A DNA stretch of 37,118 nt from Porphyromonas sp. COT-290 OH3588 (GTDB lineage Bacteria > Bacteroidota > Bacteroidia > Bacteroidales > Porphyromonadaceae). Shown in pieces: positions 8,976 to 16,658 of the stretch (its first letter is position 1; each line of letters begins with the position of its first letter). A model generated the notes under the pieces. That model searched no databases, had not been told where the DNA came from, and saw only the letters and a program-made list of their open reading frames with translations. The DNA lies in NCBI RefSeq assembly GCF_000769075.1, contig NZ_JRFC01000002.1:1507-38624 (forward strand), read 5' to 3'. The position numbers and the translations under genes were made by a program.

Positions 8976-9278
8976 CTACTTCTTGCTACTATCCTCGGTA
9001 GCGAATACAGAGTTCTTGTCGATGCTTACTCGTACATTATCTGCGATCTCGATGACGAAGTCATGCTCATTGACGTGCTTGATCGTACCATAAATACCAC
9101 CCGAAGTTACCACTCTGTCGCCTGCCTTGAGGGCATTACGCTTCTGCTCCACTTCTTTTTGTCGCTTCTGCTGGGGGCGGATCATGAAGAAGTAGAAAAC
9201 AACAACGATAGCGATGATGGGCAAGAAGCTCATCCAAGAAGACTGTGCTCCTGCAGCTTGCAATAGGATTGGGTTCAT
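8976..9278 (-). CDS. yajC: preprotein translocase subunit YajC
   Basis: A 100-residue protein with one membrane helix (about 18-33), the conserved FFMIRPQQKRQKE segment, and a small basic/beta domain containing GDRVVTSGGIYGTI. YajC associates with SecDF-YidC at the inner membrane and assists protein export. Length and order of motifs match the family. It lies between nusB and ybbR in the same direction, with short intergenic gaps. Confidence 0.96.
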   Translation of the reverse strand: MNPILLQAAGAQSSWMSFLPIIAIVVVFYFFMIRPQQKRQKEVEQKRNALKAGDRVVTSGGIYGTIKHVNEHDFVIEIADNVRVSIDKNSVFATEDSSKK

Positions 9279-9328
9279 CAGTTTTGTCTTTAGAGTTTAA
9301 TATGAATTGATTTAGTTTGAGAGCTGGG

Positions 9329-10375
9329 TTACTGTTTGAGGATTTTACCCTCGGACTTGAGCGCTTTGGCCACGGCATCTAGAACGCCATTGACGAAGGA
9401 GGCACTTTTGGGGGTGGAGTAGATCTTGCTAAGCTCTACATATTCGTTTATAGAAACGTGCGTAGGGATACTTGGGAAGTGTAGGAACTCCACGATAGCC
9501 ATTTGCATGAGGATCATATCCATATCAGCTAGACGCTCCTTATCCCAGCCGTCACTGATGTGCTGCTCGATAAGCTCGACATGCTTCTTGTGGCCGAGTA
9601 GTAGCTGGCGCATCAGGTGCTGGGCATAGACCTCGTCATCGGCATCACGGTAAGCTGGTAGTAACACTTCCTCCATCGAGAGCTCTTCGTCTATCCTCTT
9701 GAGCGTCTTGGCTACGAAATCCTTGACGATCTCTACGGCACCCATAGAGAGTTTGGTAGACGAGTATAGCTGACCACTGCGAGCCTCGGCGAAAGCAGTG
9801 TCTAGCTCCTCCCAACCGGGGTGCTCCTCAAACTCGGCTTTCTCTGTTTGTGATAGCTCGTCGTCCCAGTAGACGGACTGGCTCTCTAGATACTCGGCCA
9901 GTAGTGGGTGTGGAGCGATGATAGAGTTGAATACCTCAACCCAAAAGGTGCGATCGTTGGCGAAGCTGTCTTCTCGCTCTAGGTAACCCTTGTAGAGCTC
10001 GCTACCCTCTATTTGATTGATGAGCTGGCGTAGCAAAATATCCTCCTCACTCCACGCTAGAGGAAAAGAATTGTACCACAGCTCTATCGGTGCACACTCG
10101 TCGATCTTCTGAGCGAGTCTATTATTGACTAGACGCTTATTGGGGTTGCGCTCCTCCGGGCTGGCGAGATGTTTGGTGCGACGAACTTCTAGGATCGCAT
10201 CGTATCGCTCTGTAAGCTCAGGGATCAACCTAAGGAGAAAAAGGTATAGGTCGTAGGTGCGGGTTAGGCTCACCTTCAGCTCGGCCTCCGCTGAGGTGAG
10301 CTTCTGTTCTTCTCTGTGAAAATGTGCGTAGGCCGTTTGCAATACGCGGGTACGAATAAGTAGTCTATTGATCAT
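9329..10375 (-). CDS. nusB: transcription antitermination factor NusB (long Bacteroidota form)
   Basis: A 348-residue protein from the ATG at 10375 (MINRLLIRTRVLQ). That start is preferred over codons further upstream because the -7 promoter box lies at 10395-10402, leaving a short leader. The C-terminal ~130 residues form the NusB all-helical RNA-binding domain, including MDMILMQMAIVEFLHFPSIP and the INEYVELSKIYS segment. The N-terminal ~200 residues are an extension found in Bacteroidota NusB and absent from the ~140-residue E. coli protein; its role is not clear. It is the first gene of the nusB-yajC-ybbR-coaE cluster. Confidence 0.93.
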   Translation of the reverse strand: MINRLLIRTRVLQTAYAHFHREEQKLTSAEAELKVSLTRTYDLYLFLLRLIPELTERYDAILEVRRTKHLASPEERNPNKRLVNNRLAQKIDECAPIELWYNSFPLAWSEEDILLRQLINQIEGSELYKGYLEREDSFANDRTFWVEVFNSIIAPHPLLAEYLESQSVYWDDELSQTEKAEFEEHPGWEELDTAFAEARSGQLYSSTKLSMGAVEIVKDFVAKTLKRIDEELSMEEVLLPAYRDADDEVYAQHLMRQLLLGHKKHVELIEQHISDGWDKERLADMDMILMQMAIVEFLHFPSIPTHVSINEYVELSKIYSTPKSASFVNGVLDAVAKALKSEGKILKQ

Positions 10376-10394
10376 ATTTCCAATTCCAATGCTA

Positions 10395-10402
10395 CAAAGA
10401 TA
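10395..10402 (-). promoter_or_regulatory. -7 box of the nusB promoter
   Basis: The minus strand reads TATCTTTG, a full match to TAnnTTTG. It lies 20 nt upstream of the chosen nusB ATG, giving a leader of roughly 12-15 nt. The -33 element is weak. Confidence 0.5.
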
Positions 10403-10834
10403 TAACAAATATATGGCCTTATGTACCCTAGAGATTAGTGGCTTGATTCTCTGTGTATTTGTCTGCTTTAGTGCCAATCCTATGGCCTTATATATAGACG
10501 GTGCGAAGTGAGAAGTAAGACCTAAGAGCTCGATACCCTCTCGTCTTCTTTTTCTGTTAAGGGTTGTAAAGAAATATCCCCGAGTTTTGCCCCAATGAGA
10601 GAGATATTTTTTATCTTCTAATCAAGCTCTCAAGAAAATTGAAGGATCAATTACGGGAGATCGTAGGGCTAACTTGCTAGGGTGTGTCCTTCAACTTGGC
10701 AGGATTGATGGGAAGGAAATCGGAAATATCCGCCATATCTAGACGCAATCATGTAATATGTCTTTTTATTTGTTTGGTTTCCAGTGATTTGTGCTTCTTG
10801 CGTTTTAGCTGGTCGTTTTCGTTCGACTGGGACT

Positions 10835-10961
10835 AAGTGCCAAAATGAGGTCGAACTCAATCTAGAGCCTCCTAGAGCCCAAATACGAAGCCTGCCGTTT
10901 TTCGCCCTTGTTTGTGTCGTCTTTCCCATCAACATTCTGAAAACTGAGCTAAAATATAAAT
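10835..10961 (+). repeat. diverged 127-bp repeat, copy A
   Basis: Aligned without gaps to the reverse complement of 14116-14242, about 86 of 127 positions agree by hand count. A 20-bp identical core (10924-10943) contains CCCATCAACATTCTG. The two copies lie in opposite orientation on either side of the metalloprotease gene. The reading frame open in this copy is broken in the other. Confidence 0.75.
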
Positions 10962-10975
10962 GAGACCGTTGCACG
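10961..10975 (+). repeat. 15-mer TGAGACCGTTGCACG, copy 1
   Basis: Identical to 36986-37000. It begins where repeat copy A ends. The sequence resembles the GAGACCnTTGCA-type ends of insertion sequences in Bacteroidales as I recall them, so it may be an IS or MITE end remnant; that assignment is uncertain. Confidence 0.35.
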
Positions 10976-11125
10976 ATATTCTTACGGAAGAGGCTGTTCA
11001 AAGCCGCTCTCAATATAGACTATCTCAAGAAGCTGCTAAAGATTTGATGCGGGTGCCCTGTCAAAACTTATAGAACTCGTCCATAGAGATTAATGACATG
11101 TGTTAACTAGTTTGTGCAAAGACAA

Positions 11126-11275
11126 GGGGCTGTGTCGAAATTCATTTTCGACACAGCCCCTTTTGGGTATTTCAGAATGCGCAAAATGCTAAGACAGAAG
11201 CCGAAGGGAGCATACTAGGGTATGTGACCAAAGCCGACGATGAAGTCCGTGCAGAGCAAATGTCACAAGTAACAC
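11126..11275 (+). repeat. hairpin-plus-tail dispersed repeat, copy 1
   Basis: The element begins with a perfect 15-bp stem (11126-11140 with 11146-11160, loop TTCAT) followed by TTTT. A conserved tail runs to about 11275 and includes GGGAGCATACT, AGCCGACGA and AAGTCCGTGC. A second copy occurs at 29276-29430. No plus-strand gene ends at this copy. It lies beyond the 3' end of the minus-strand metalloprotease, for which the palindromic hairpin could act as terminator. Confidence 0.8.
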
Positions 11276-11361
11276 AGTAGTATGCCTATTATGATGGACC
11301 TCCGCTTCTGGTCGATGCGGAGTGCTATGCCCTAAGTCTTGAGTACTACACCGCCTCTACT

Positions 11362-13935
11362 TTAGGGTTTGAGTAGCTTGTCTATCTGGAGTGTTTGGTA
11401 GGCATAGAAGGCCTTATCCTCAGCTGTGCCTCCAGCTCCTGCGTAGAGAGAGTGAATGCGCTTGAGGTAGGATAGCATCATTGGAGCCGTTATTGCAGAG
11501 GGTAGTGTAGGTAGACCGAAGTTGAAGCGAATCGTGTATTCGTTTAGTTGGGTGTCTTGGTGTTGCCAGCACGCATGGCAGGCTGGCATTTCGTTCCCCT
11601 CTGTCAGGTCGTTCTCTCCCAGTGATAGTCTGTTTGCTGCGCTAGACTTTGCTTTGAGCCCGCTACCGAAAGCTAGTGCCTCTATCGCAGCCGTCTGCAT
11701 TACCTTGTCTTCTGGGCTCAGCTTCTCTCTCTTGAGTGTGCTGCGGAATAGCTCCTTGTATAGATCCTCCATGTAGGTTGGTAGGGTATAGTAGCGCTTG
11801 GCATCGAGTTCTCCGGCCTCGTGTATGCGTGCCAAGACAGTAGGGTCGTAGAGCGCATTGGTGATCATGGCGACACTACGCATAGCACGGCCTCGGTTGT
11901 ACCCAATCCTATCAGTAAGCTCTCTAGGGTAGAGCCATTGGCCTACAGAGCGAGCTTGTCCCATCAGCCAGCGTAGAGCTCTCTGCTGCTCTGCCTTGCT
12001 GATGTAGTTCTTGGGAGCTAGCTCATCGCCTTGGCGTACCTCACGGTAGTCTATACCTCCTATGTATGGGAGTACATGCCCGATGTAGCGGTTGTACTGA
12101 CTAACTAGAGATTGGTAGAGAGGTCTGATCTCTTTGTACTCCTCTCCTCTTTGGTAGCTCCATTGCTCTAGGTTGGTTAGGGTAATTTTGAGATTGCTGA
12201 TGCCTAGGTCGCTGGCTTGTATGTGGTCGTTGCCTAGATCCTCGGTTTGATCTGTGGGGTCCACCGTTGCGAATACTTGTTGTGGCCCATAGGTAAACAT
12301 CGGATTATTGGCCTTCTCCTCAATCCATTTGTTCAGTGTCTGTAGTTCGTCCTCTGGCTTTTGTGCTCCTGCGATTAGGCGATAGCCCCAAGCTATGGCG
12401 TAGGCATCGTAGACTCCGATGAGGGGTGGAATCATGCGTACACCACGCTCGTAGTCCCCGGGTTGAGCTACGTAGTTGTTGCGTGCATAGTCCATAATAC
12501 TTGGGGTAGTGCCATACTTCTGGGTGAAGCTAGGGCTACGCAAGGAGTCGATAGGGAAGGAGTAGCTGGCGCCCATGTTGTGCATTAGCCCGAGTGTATG
12601 TCCAATCTCATGAGAGGCCACATAGCGCAGCGACTCACGCATCACTTCATCGTCGAATGTGAGTTTGCGTACTCTAGGGTCTACGGCCGAGGTCTGTGCA
12701 AATCGCCAATCGTGCACGAGGGACACAACGTTGTGGTACCAGATCACATCAGCAGTGAGAATCTCGCCCGAGCGGGGATCTACGTAGCTTGGCCCCATAG
12801 CATTGGGGATAGGAGAGGCTGCATACTTGAAGCAGCTATAGCGCATATCGTCTGGATCGAAGCTCGGATCGTTGGCTGGATAGTCGATAGCCCTAATAGC
12901 ATCTTTGAATCCCGCATGCTCAAAAGCTTTGTTCCAGTCCTCAATACCCTCGCGGATAGTGCTGCGCCATTTGGGAGGGAATGCTGTATCTACATAAAAT
13001 GTAATGGGTTTGGTTGGGACTACTAGCTCTCCAGCCTCATACTTGGCACGATCCTCCTCTCTGGGCTCGACTCGCCAGCGGTGAATGTAGACAAAGTCTT
13101 TGAGCCTATCGTGGCTGGAGGTAAAAAGCTCTTTGCCAGAGGAGAAGAAACCGATACGTTTGTCACCGAGGCGTGGCATCATTGGCTCCTTGGGTAGCTC
13201 ATAGATAGAGCGGTGTAGCCCTACGGTATAGGATTGTTTGCCTTCTATCATATCGTAGCTTAGACGGCTCTTGATCTCCACATTCTTGGGAAAGGCCTTG
13301 ACGCTAGAGATACTAGAGCCAGAGGCGTTGAATGCGGCTTTGATGCCACGACTTCCGCCGAACATCTTACTCATCGGGGTTTCCTTTTTGATTGGGCTGA
13401 GTAGAGCATCATTGCCAGCGAATAGAGCGGTCACGTCAATAGCTATCTTGTCGCCCTTGATTCCCCCAATCTTGAAGCCCCTGATGATTGGGTCGGCGAA
13501 GTTGCGCTCAAATGCAGGCTTGATTGGGTCTTGGTCAGCAACAAGGCTACTTGTTTGCACACTGTGTATGTAGACGCTGTGTTGGTCTTTGGAGAGGCGG
13601 ATAGCGATTGGTCGGTCGATCATCTGCCCTGCCACATAGTCCTGTGTGTTGCTCGTTTCGGATACTCGGTTAGATAGCCCGTATAGAGGCCCAAAGTTCG
13701 CCTCCGAGAGTACCATAATCAGCTTGCCGTCTTTGCGTAGGTACATGTCAAATAGGCCTTCGCTTGGGGTTGCATCTTTGATGAGGTTCTCAAAGGCTTT
13801 GGTCTTGTCGTCCTTCGGAGGTGCAGCAGCGACAGCCCCTCTATTAGATCTCTTTTTTTTGATGATAGAGCAGGAGCTAGTAGATAGCCCTACGGACAGA
13901 AGGGTCATTCCTGCAATGATGCTAAATTTTTTCAT
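11362..13935 (-). CDS. zinc-dependent metalloprotease lipoprotein (DUF5117/DUF4953-type)
   Basis: An 857-residue exported protein. The N-terminus is a signal peptide ending at a probable lipoprotein Cys (C22, TSSC), so it is likely anchored to an outer or periplasmic membrane face. The metzincin zinc motif SHEIGHTLGLMH supplies H442, H446 and H452 as ligands and E443 as catalytic base. The region N-terminal to it (about 60-300) is the beta-rich DUF5117-type domain, and the remainder matches the DUF4953-type catalytic and C-terminal region of large Bacteroidota metalloproteases. Substrates are unknown; peptide degradation for nutrition is plausible in an asaccharolytic anaerobe. It is monocistronic and flanked on both sides by gene-free, repeat-bearing DNA. 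Confidence 0.93.
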   Translation of the reverse strand: MKKFSIIAGMTLLSVGLSTSSCSIIKKKRSNRGAVAAAPPKDDKTKAFENLIKDATPSEGLFDMYLRKDGKLIMVLSEANFGPLYGLSNRVSETSNTQDYVAGQMIDRPIAIRLSKDQHSVYIHSVQTSSLVADQDPIKPAFERNFADPIIRGFKIGGIKGDKIAIDVTALFAGNDALLSPIKKETPMSKMFGGSRGIKAAFNASGSSISSVKAFPKNVEIKSRLSYDMIEGKQSYTVGLHRSIYELPKEPMMPRLGDKRIGFFSSGKELFTSSHDRLKDFVYIHRWRVEPREEDRAKYEAGELVVPTKPITFYVDTAFPPKWRSTIREGIEDWNKAFEHAGFKDAIRAIDYPANDPSFDPDDMRYSCFKYAASPIPNAMGPSYVDPRSGEILTADVIWYHNVVSLVHDWRFAQTSAVDPRVRKLTFDDEVMRESLRYVASHEIGHTLGLMHNMGASYSFPIDSLRSPSFTQKYGTTPSIMDYARNNYVAQPGDYERGVRMIPPLIGVYDAYAIAWGYRLIAGAQKPEDELQTLNKWIEEKANNPMFTYGPQQVFATVDPTDQTEDLGNDHIQASDLGISNLKITLTNLEQWSYQRGEEYKEIRPLYQSLVSQYNRYIGHVLPYIGGIDYREVRQGDELAPKNYISKAEQQRALRWLMGQARSVGQWLYPRELTDRIGYNRGRAMRSVAMITNALYDPTVLARIHEAGELDAKRYYTLPTYMEDLYKELFRSTLKREKLSPEDKVMQTAAIEALAFGSGLKAKSSAANRLSLGENDLTEGNEMPACHACWQHQDTQLNEYTIRFNFGLPTLPSAITAPMMLSYLKRIHSLYAGAGGTAEDKAFYAYQTLQIDKLLKP

Positions 13936-13976
13936 TTTCTTATCTGTGGTTTGCGATGATCGCCTGCTAGGCTACG

Positions 13977-13984
13977 CAAAGCTA
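13977..13984 (-). promoter_or_regulatory. -7 box of the metalloprotease promoter
   Basis: The minus strand reads TAGCTTTG (TAnnTTTG), about 42 nt upstream of the metalloprotease ATG. No good -33 element was found. Confidence 0.45.
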
Positions 13985-14115
13985 ATCAAATTGTTAGTAC
14001 TACCCTAGACATATTGTTTATTTGACGGGTTATAGAGGTTGCATAGTTCGCTCGAGGGGGAGGCTTAACCACGAGGGAGGCCTACTAAGTACCGCTAGAG
14101 TGCTTAACTATGGAG

Positions 14116-14242
14116 ATTTAGATTTTAGACCAGATTTCAGAATGTTGATGGGAATACTCTCTTGAATATGGTACAAAAGGCATAAACCTCGTATTTGCCC
14201 CCTAGAAGGCTTCAGATTGCATTCTTTTTCTTTTGGGCACTC
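14116..14242 (-). repeat. diverged 127-bp repeat, copy B
   Basis: The partner of 10835-10961 in inverted orientation, about 68 percent identical without gaps. The identical 20-bp core is at 14135-14154. The metalloprotease gene lies between the two copies. Confidence 0.75.
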
Positions 14243-14358
14243 AACCCCTATTGGAGTGAAAAAAGATGTCTACTAGTGTCTGTTTTGAGCATGTTGGTAA
14301 TCAGTTGTTTGTGTTTTATTTTTCGGTGGATTTGTGCATTTTCAGCTCTGGTTTTAGA

Positions 14359-14442
14359 TTTTCTTCCCATCAATCTCCCAAGATTGGTGGACATATCGTC
14401 TAGTGTTAGACCTGAAACTGCCCCAAATCAATGGGAAGAAAA
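14359..14442. repeat. nested inverted repeat
   Basis: TTTTCTTCCCAT at 14359-14370 is the perfect inverse of ATGGGAAGAAAA at 14431-14442, with 60 bp between. Inside it a short hairpin (CAATCT/AGATTG, 14371-14386) stacks directly on the left arm. The function is unknown; it could be a structured transcript or the remnant of a small element. Confidence 0.5.
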
Positions 14443-14724
14443 AGCAACTCCCACCCAGTAGACCTGCCAAGTATGTGGGGATGCCGTTGTGAAAATTTTA
14501 CAAATTTGTTTCACTCTCGTGGTACCACCATCGGGTGGCAGTGACAAAAGCTAAGGCTTCGACCAGTCCTATGGATAAGACCTTGTCTTGTCGGTAATAG
14601 AATGATCTGCTCTTTGATGCCATACTTCCCTCCCAAGATGCTATATATCGTCTATTAAATTCACTCTGTGTCCCCTCTCTAAGAAGTTTTTTGAAGAATA
14701 GGTATGGTGTATTGTAGGATTTAG

Positions 14725-14732
14725 TACCTTTG
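14725..14732 (+). promoter_or_regulatory. -7 box of the mutAB promoter
   Basis: TACCTTTG matches TAnnTTTG and is followed by CG, exactly as at the gltX promoter. It lies 52 nt upstream of the mutA ATG. The -33 element is not obvious. Confidence 0.5.
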
Positions 14733-14783
14733 CGACATTGGAGAATTAAATGTGTATTTGGCAATTCACTAAACTATATAAAT

Positions 14784-16643
14784 ATGGCAAACCAGAAAGA
14801 ACGGCTGCTGACCGAATTTGCTCCTATCTCGACTCAGGAGTGGATGGACAAGATCACAGCTGATTTGAAAGGCGCCGACTTCGCCAAGAAGTTGGTGTGG
14901 CGTACAAACGAAGGGTTCAATGTTAATCCGTTCTATCGTCGCGAAGACCTTGAGGGGCTCACTACTCCTCACATGATGCCAGCCGAGTATCCCTACGTGC
15001 GCTCGACTCGTATGGACAACGACTGGCTCATTCGCCAAGACATCAATGCCTCAGACCTCAAGGCTGCCAATGCCAAGGCTCTAGACGTGCTGGGTAAGGG
15101 GATCAATTCTCTTGGCTTCAAACTCAAGAAAGACCAGATCAACGTTGAGTCTTTGCAAGTTCTCCTCAAGGACATCTTGCCCGAGGCTATTGAGCTCAAC
15201 TTCACTTGCTGTATCTCTGTGGCTGCCAAGCTAGCAGGCGTACTCACAGAGTACTTCGCCACTACGGGAGCAGATGTAGCTCAGTGCAAGGGTTCGATTG
15301 CTTTCGATCCATTCAAGAAACAACTCGTGCGTGGTATCTCCAACCCCAATTGGGTGGAGAACTGTAAGACTCTTCTAGAGGCAGCTAAGGGATTGCCTCA
15401 GTTCCGTGTGCTTACAGTCAATGCACTTAATCTAAATAATGCTGGTGCCTATATCTATCAGGAGCTAGGGTATGCCCTTTCTTGGGGTGCTGAGCTCCTA
15501 GATAAGCTCACGGCTGCTGGCTACTCACTAGAGGAGGTTACTTCTCGCATCAAGTTTGTCTTTGGTGTTGGCTCCAACTACTTCATGGAGCTGGCCAAAT
15601 TCCGTGCTGCTCGCTGGCTTTGGGCCGAGATCGTAGGTGCCTATGGCGAGGAATACCGTGGCGAGGTAGCCAAGATCCACCAGCAGGCGGTGACCTCTAC
15701 TTGGAATAAGACAATCTTTGACGCACACGTGAACCTGCTCCGTACGCAAACCGAGGCTATGTCTGCCACGCTTGGTGGTGTAGACTCACTGACAGTACAG
15801 CCTTTCGATGTTACCTATCAGGAGTCGGACGACTTCTCCGAGCGTATTGCACGCAACCAACAGCTTCTGCTCAAGGAAGAGTGTCATTTCGATAAGGTAA
15901 TTGACCCTGCTGCTGGCTCCTACTATGTAGAGTATCTGACCAACTCTATTGCCACTGAGGCGTGGAAGCTATTCCTTGCCGTAGAGGAAGAGGGCGGATT
16001 TGCTGCGGCTGTAGAGGCTGGTTCTGTGCAGAAGGCTGTCAATACAAGTAACGACAAGCGCCACGCTGCTGTGGCTGCTCGTAAGGAAATCTTCCTCGGT
16101 ACGAACCAGTTCCCCAACTTCACAGAGGTGGCTGCTGGTAAGATTAAGATTGAGGAAGAGGGGCCACACACTTGTGGCTGTGGTGAGGCAACGATCGAGA
16201 AGCTTAATTTCTCTCGTGGTGCTTCGGACTTCGAGGCTCTTCGTCTAGCTACAGAACGCAGTGGCAAGGAGGTGAAGGTATTCATGCTTACCATCGGTAA
16301 CCTCGCTATGCGCCTAGCTCGCTCACAGTTCTCTAGTAACTTCTTCGCTTGTGCTGGCTACAAGGTCATCGACAACCTTGGCTTCAAGACCGTACAAGAG
16401 GGCGTAGATGCAGGTCTTGCCGCTGGTGCAGACATCATCGTGCTCTGCTCTAGCGACGACGAGTATGCAGAGTTTGCCCCCGAGGCATTCAAGTATCTCG
16501 ATGGTCGTGCTCAGTTTGTAGTGGCTGGTGCTCCTGCCTGCACAGACGACCTCAAGGCTATCGGTATCAACAACTTCATCAATGTGAAGAGCAATGTGCT
16601 TGAAACGCTCCGTGGCTTTAACCAAGTACTAGGCATTAACTAA
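14784..16643 (+). CDS. mutA: methylmalonyl-CoA mutase small (beta) subunit
   Basis: A 619-residue protein from the ATG at 14784 (MANQKERLLTEF). This start is preferred over one 54 nt upstream because the latter adds an unrelated leader. With MutB it interconverts succinyl-CoA and (R)-methylmalonyl-CoA, the B12-dependent step of propionate formation. It has the TIM-barrel mutase domain and a C-terminal Rossmann-like domain, but no DxHxxG cobalamin motif, as expected for the non-catalytic subunit. It is followed after 15 nt by mutB. Confidence 0.96.
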   Translation: MANQKERLLTEFAPISTQEWMDKITADLKGADFAKKLVWRTNEGFNVNPFYRREDLEGLTTPHMMPAEYPYVRSTRMDNDWLIRQDINASDLKAANAKALDVLGKGINSLGFKLKKDQINVESLQVLLKDILPEAIELNFTCCISVAAKLAGVLTEYFATTGADVAQCKGSIAFDPFKKQLVRGISNPNWVENCKTLLEAAKGLPQFRVLTVNALNLNNAGAYIYQELGYALSWGAELLDKLTAAGYSLEEVTSRIKFVFGVGSNYFMELAKFRAARWLWAEIVGAYGEEYRGEVAKIHQQAVTSTWNKTIFDAHVNLLRTQTEAMSATLGGVDSLTVQPFDVTYQESDDFSERIARNQQLLLKEECHFDKVIDPAAGSYYVEYLTNSIATEAWKLFLAVEEEGGFAAAVEAGSVQKAVNTSNDKRHAAVAARKEIFLGTNQFPNFTEVAAGKIKIEEEGPHTCGCGEATIEKLNFSRGASDFEALRLATERSGKEVKVFMLTIGNLAMRLARSQFSSNFFACAGYKVIDNLGFKTVQEGVDAGLAAGADIIVLCSSDDEYAEFAPEAFKYLDGRAQFVVAGAPACTDDLKAIGINNFINVKSNVLETLRGFNQVLGIN

Positions 16644-16658
16644 TAGCAAGCAACAGCA

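Larger units (their letters stand above)
10403..11361. other. gene-free stretch of about 960 bp with decayed repeats
   Basis: No convincing gene lies here. A 114-codon minus-strand frame at 10669-11013 has no recognisable family and overlaps a repeat whose other copy does not preserve the frame. The stretch holds one copy of a 127-bp diverged repeat (10835-10961), a 15-mer also found at 36986, and one copy of the hairpin-plus-tail repeat (11126-11275). The rest (10403-10830) shows nothing I can name. It may be the remains of a degraded element. Confidence 0.55.
13985..14724. other. gene-free stretch of about 740 bp with decayed repeats
   Basis: This separates the divergent metalloprotease and mutA genes. 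It contains repeat copy B (14116-14242) and a nested inverted repeat (14359-14442). Short open frames at 14195-14461 (plus) and 14498-14764 (minus) have no recognisable family and are probably spurious. Positions 14470-14700 show nothing I can name. Confidence 0.55.

Noticed and set aside
10669-11013. 114-codon minus-strand open frame
   Set aside because: No recognisable family, poor promoter context, and it runs through repeat copy A, whose partner at 14116-14242 has stops in the same frame.
14195-14461. 88-codon plus-strand open frame
   Set aside because: It starts inside repeat copy B and crosses a nested inverted repeat; composition and context look non-coding.
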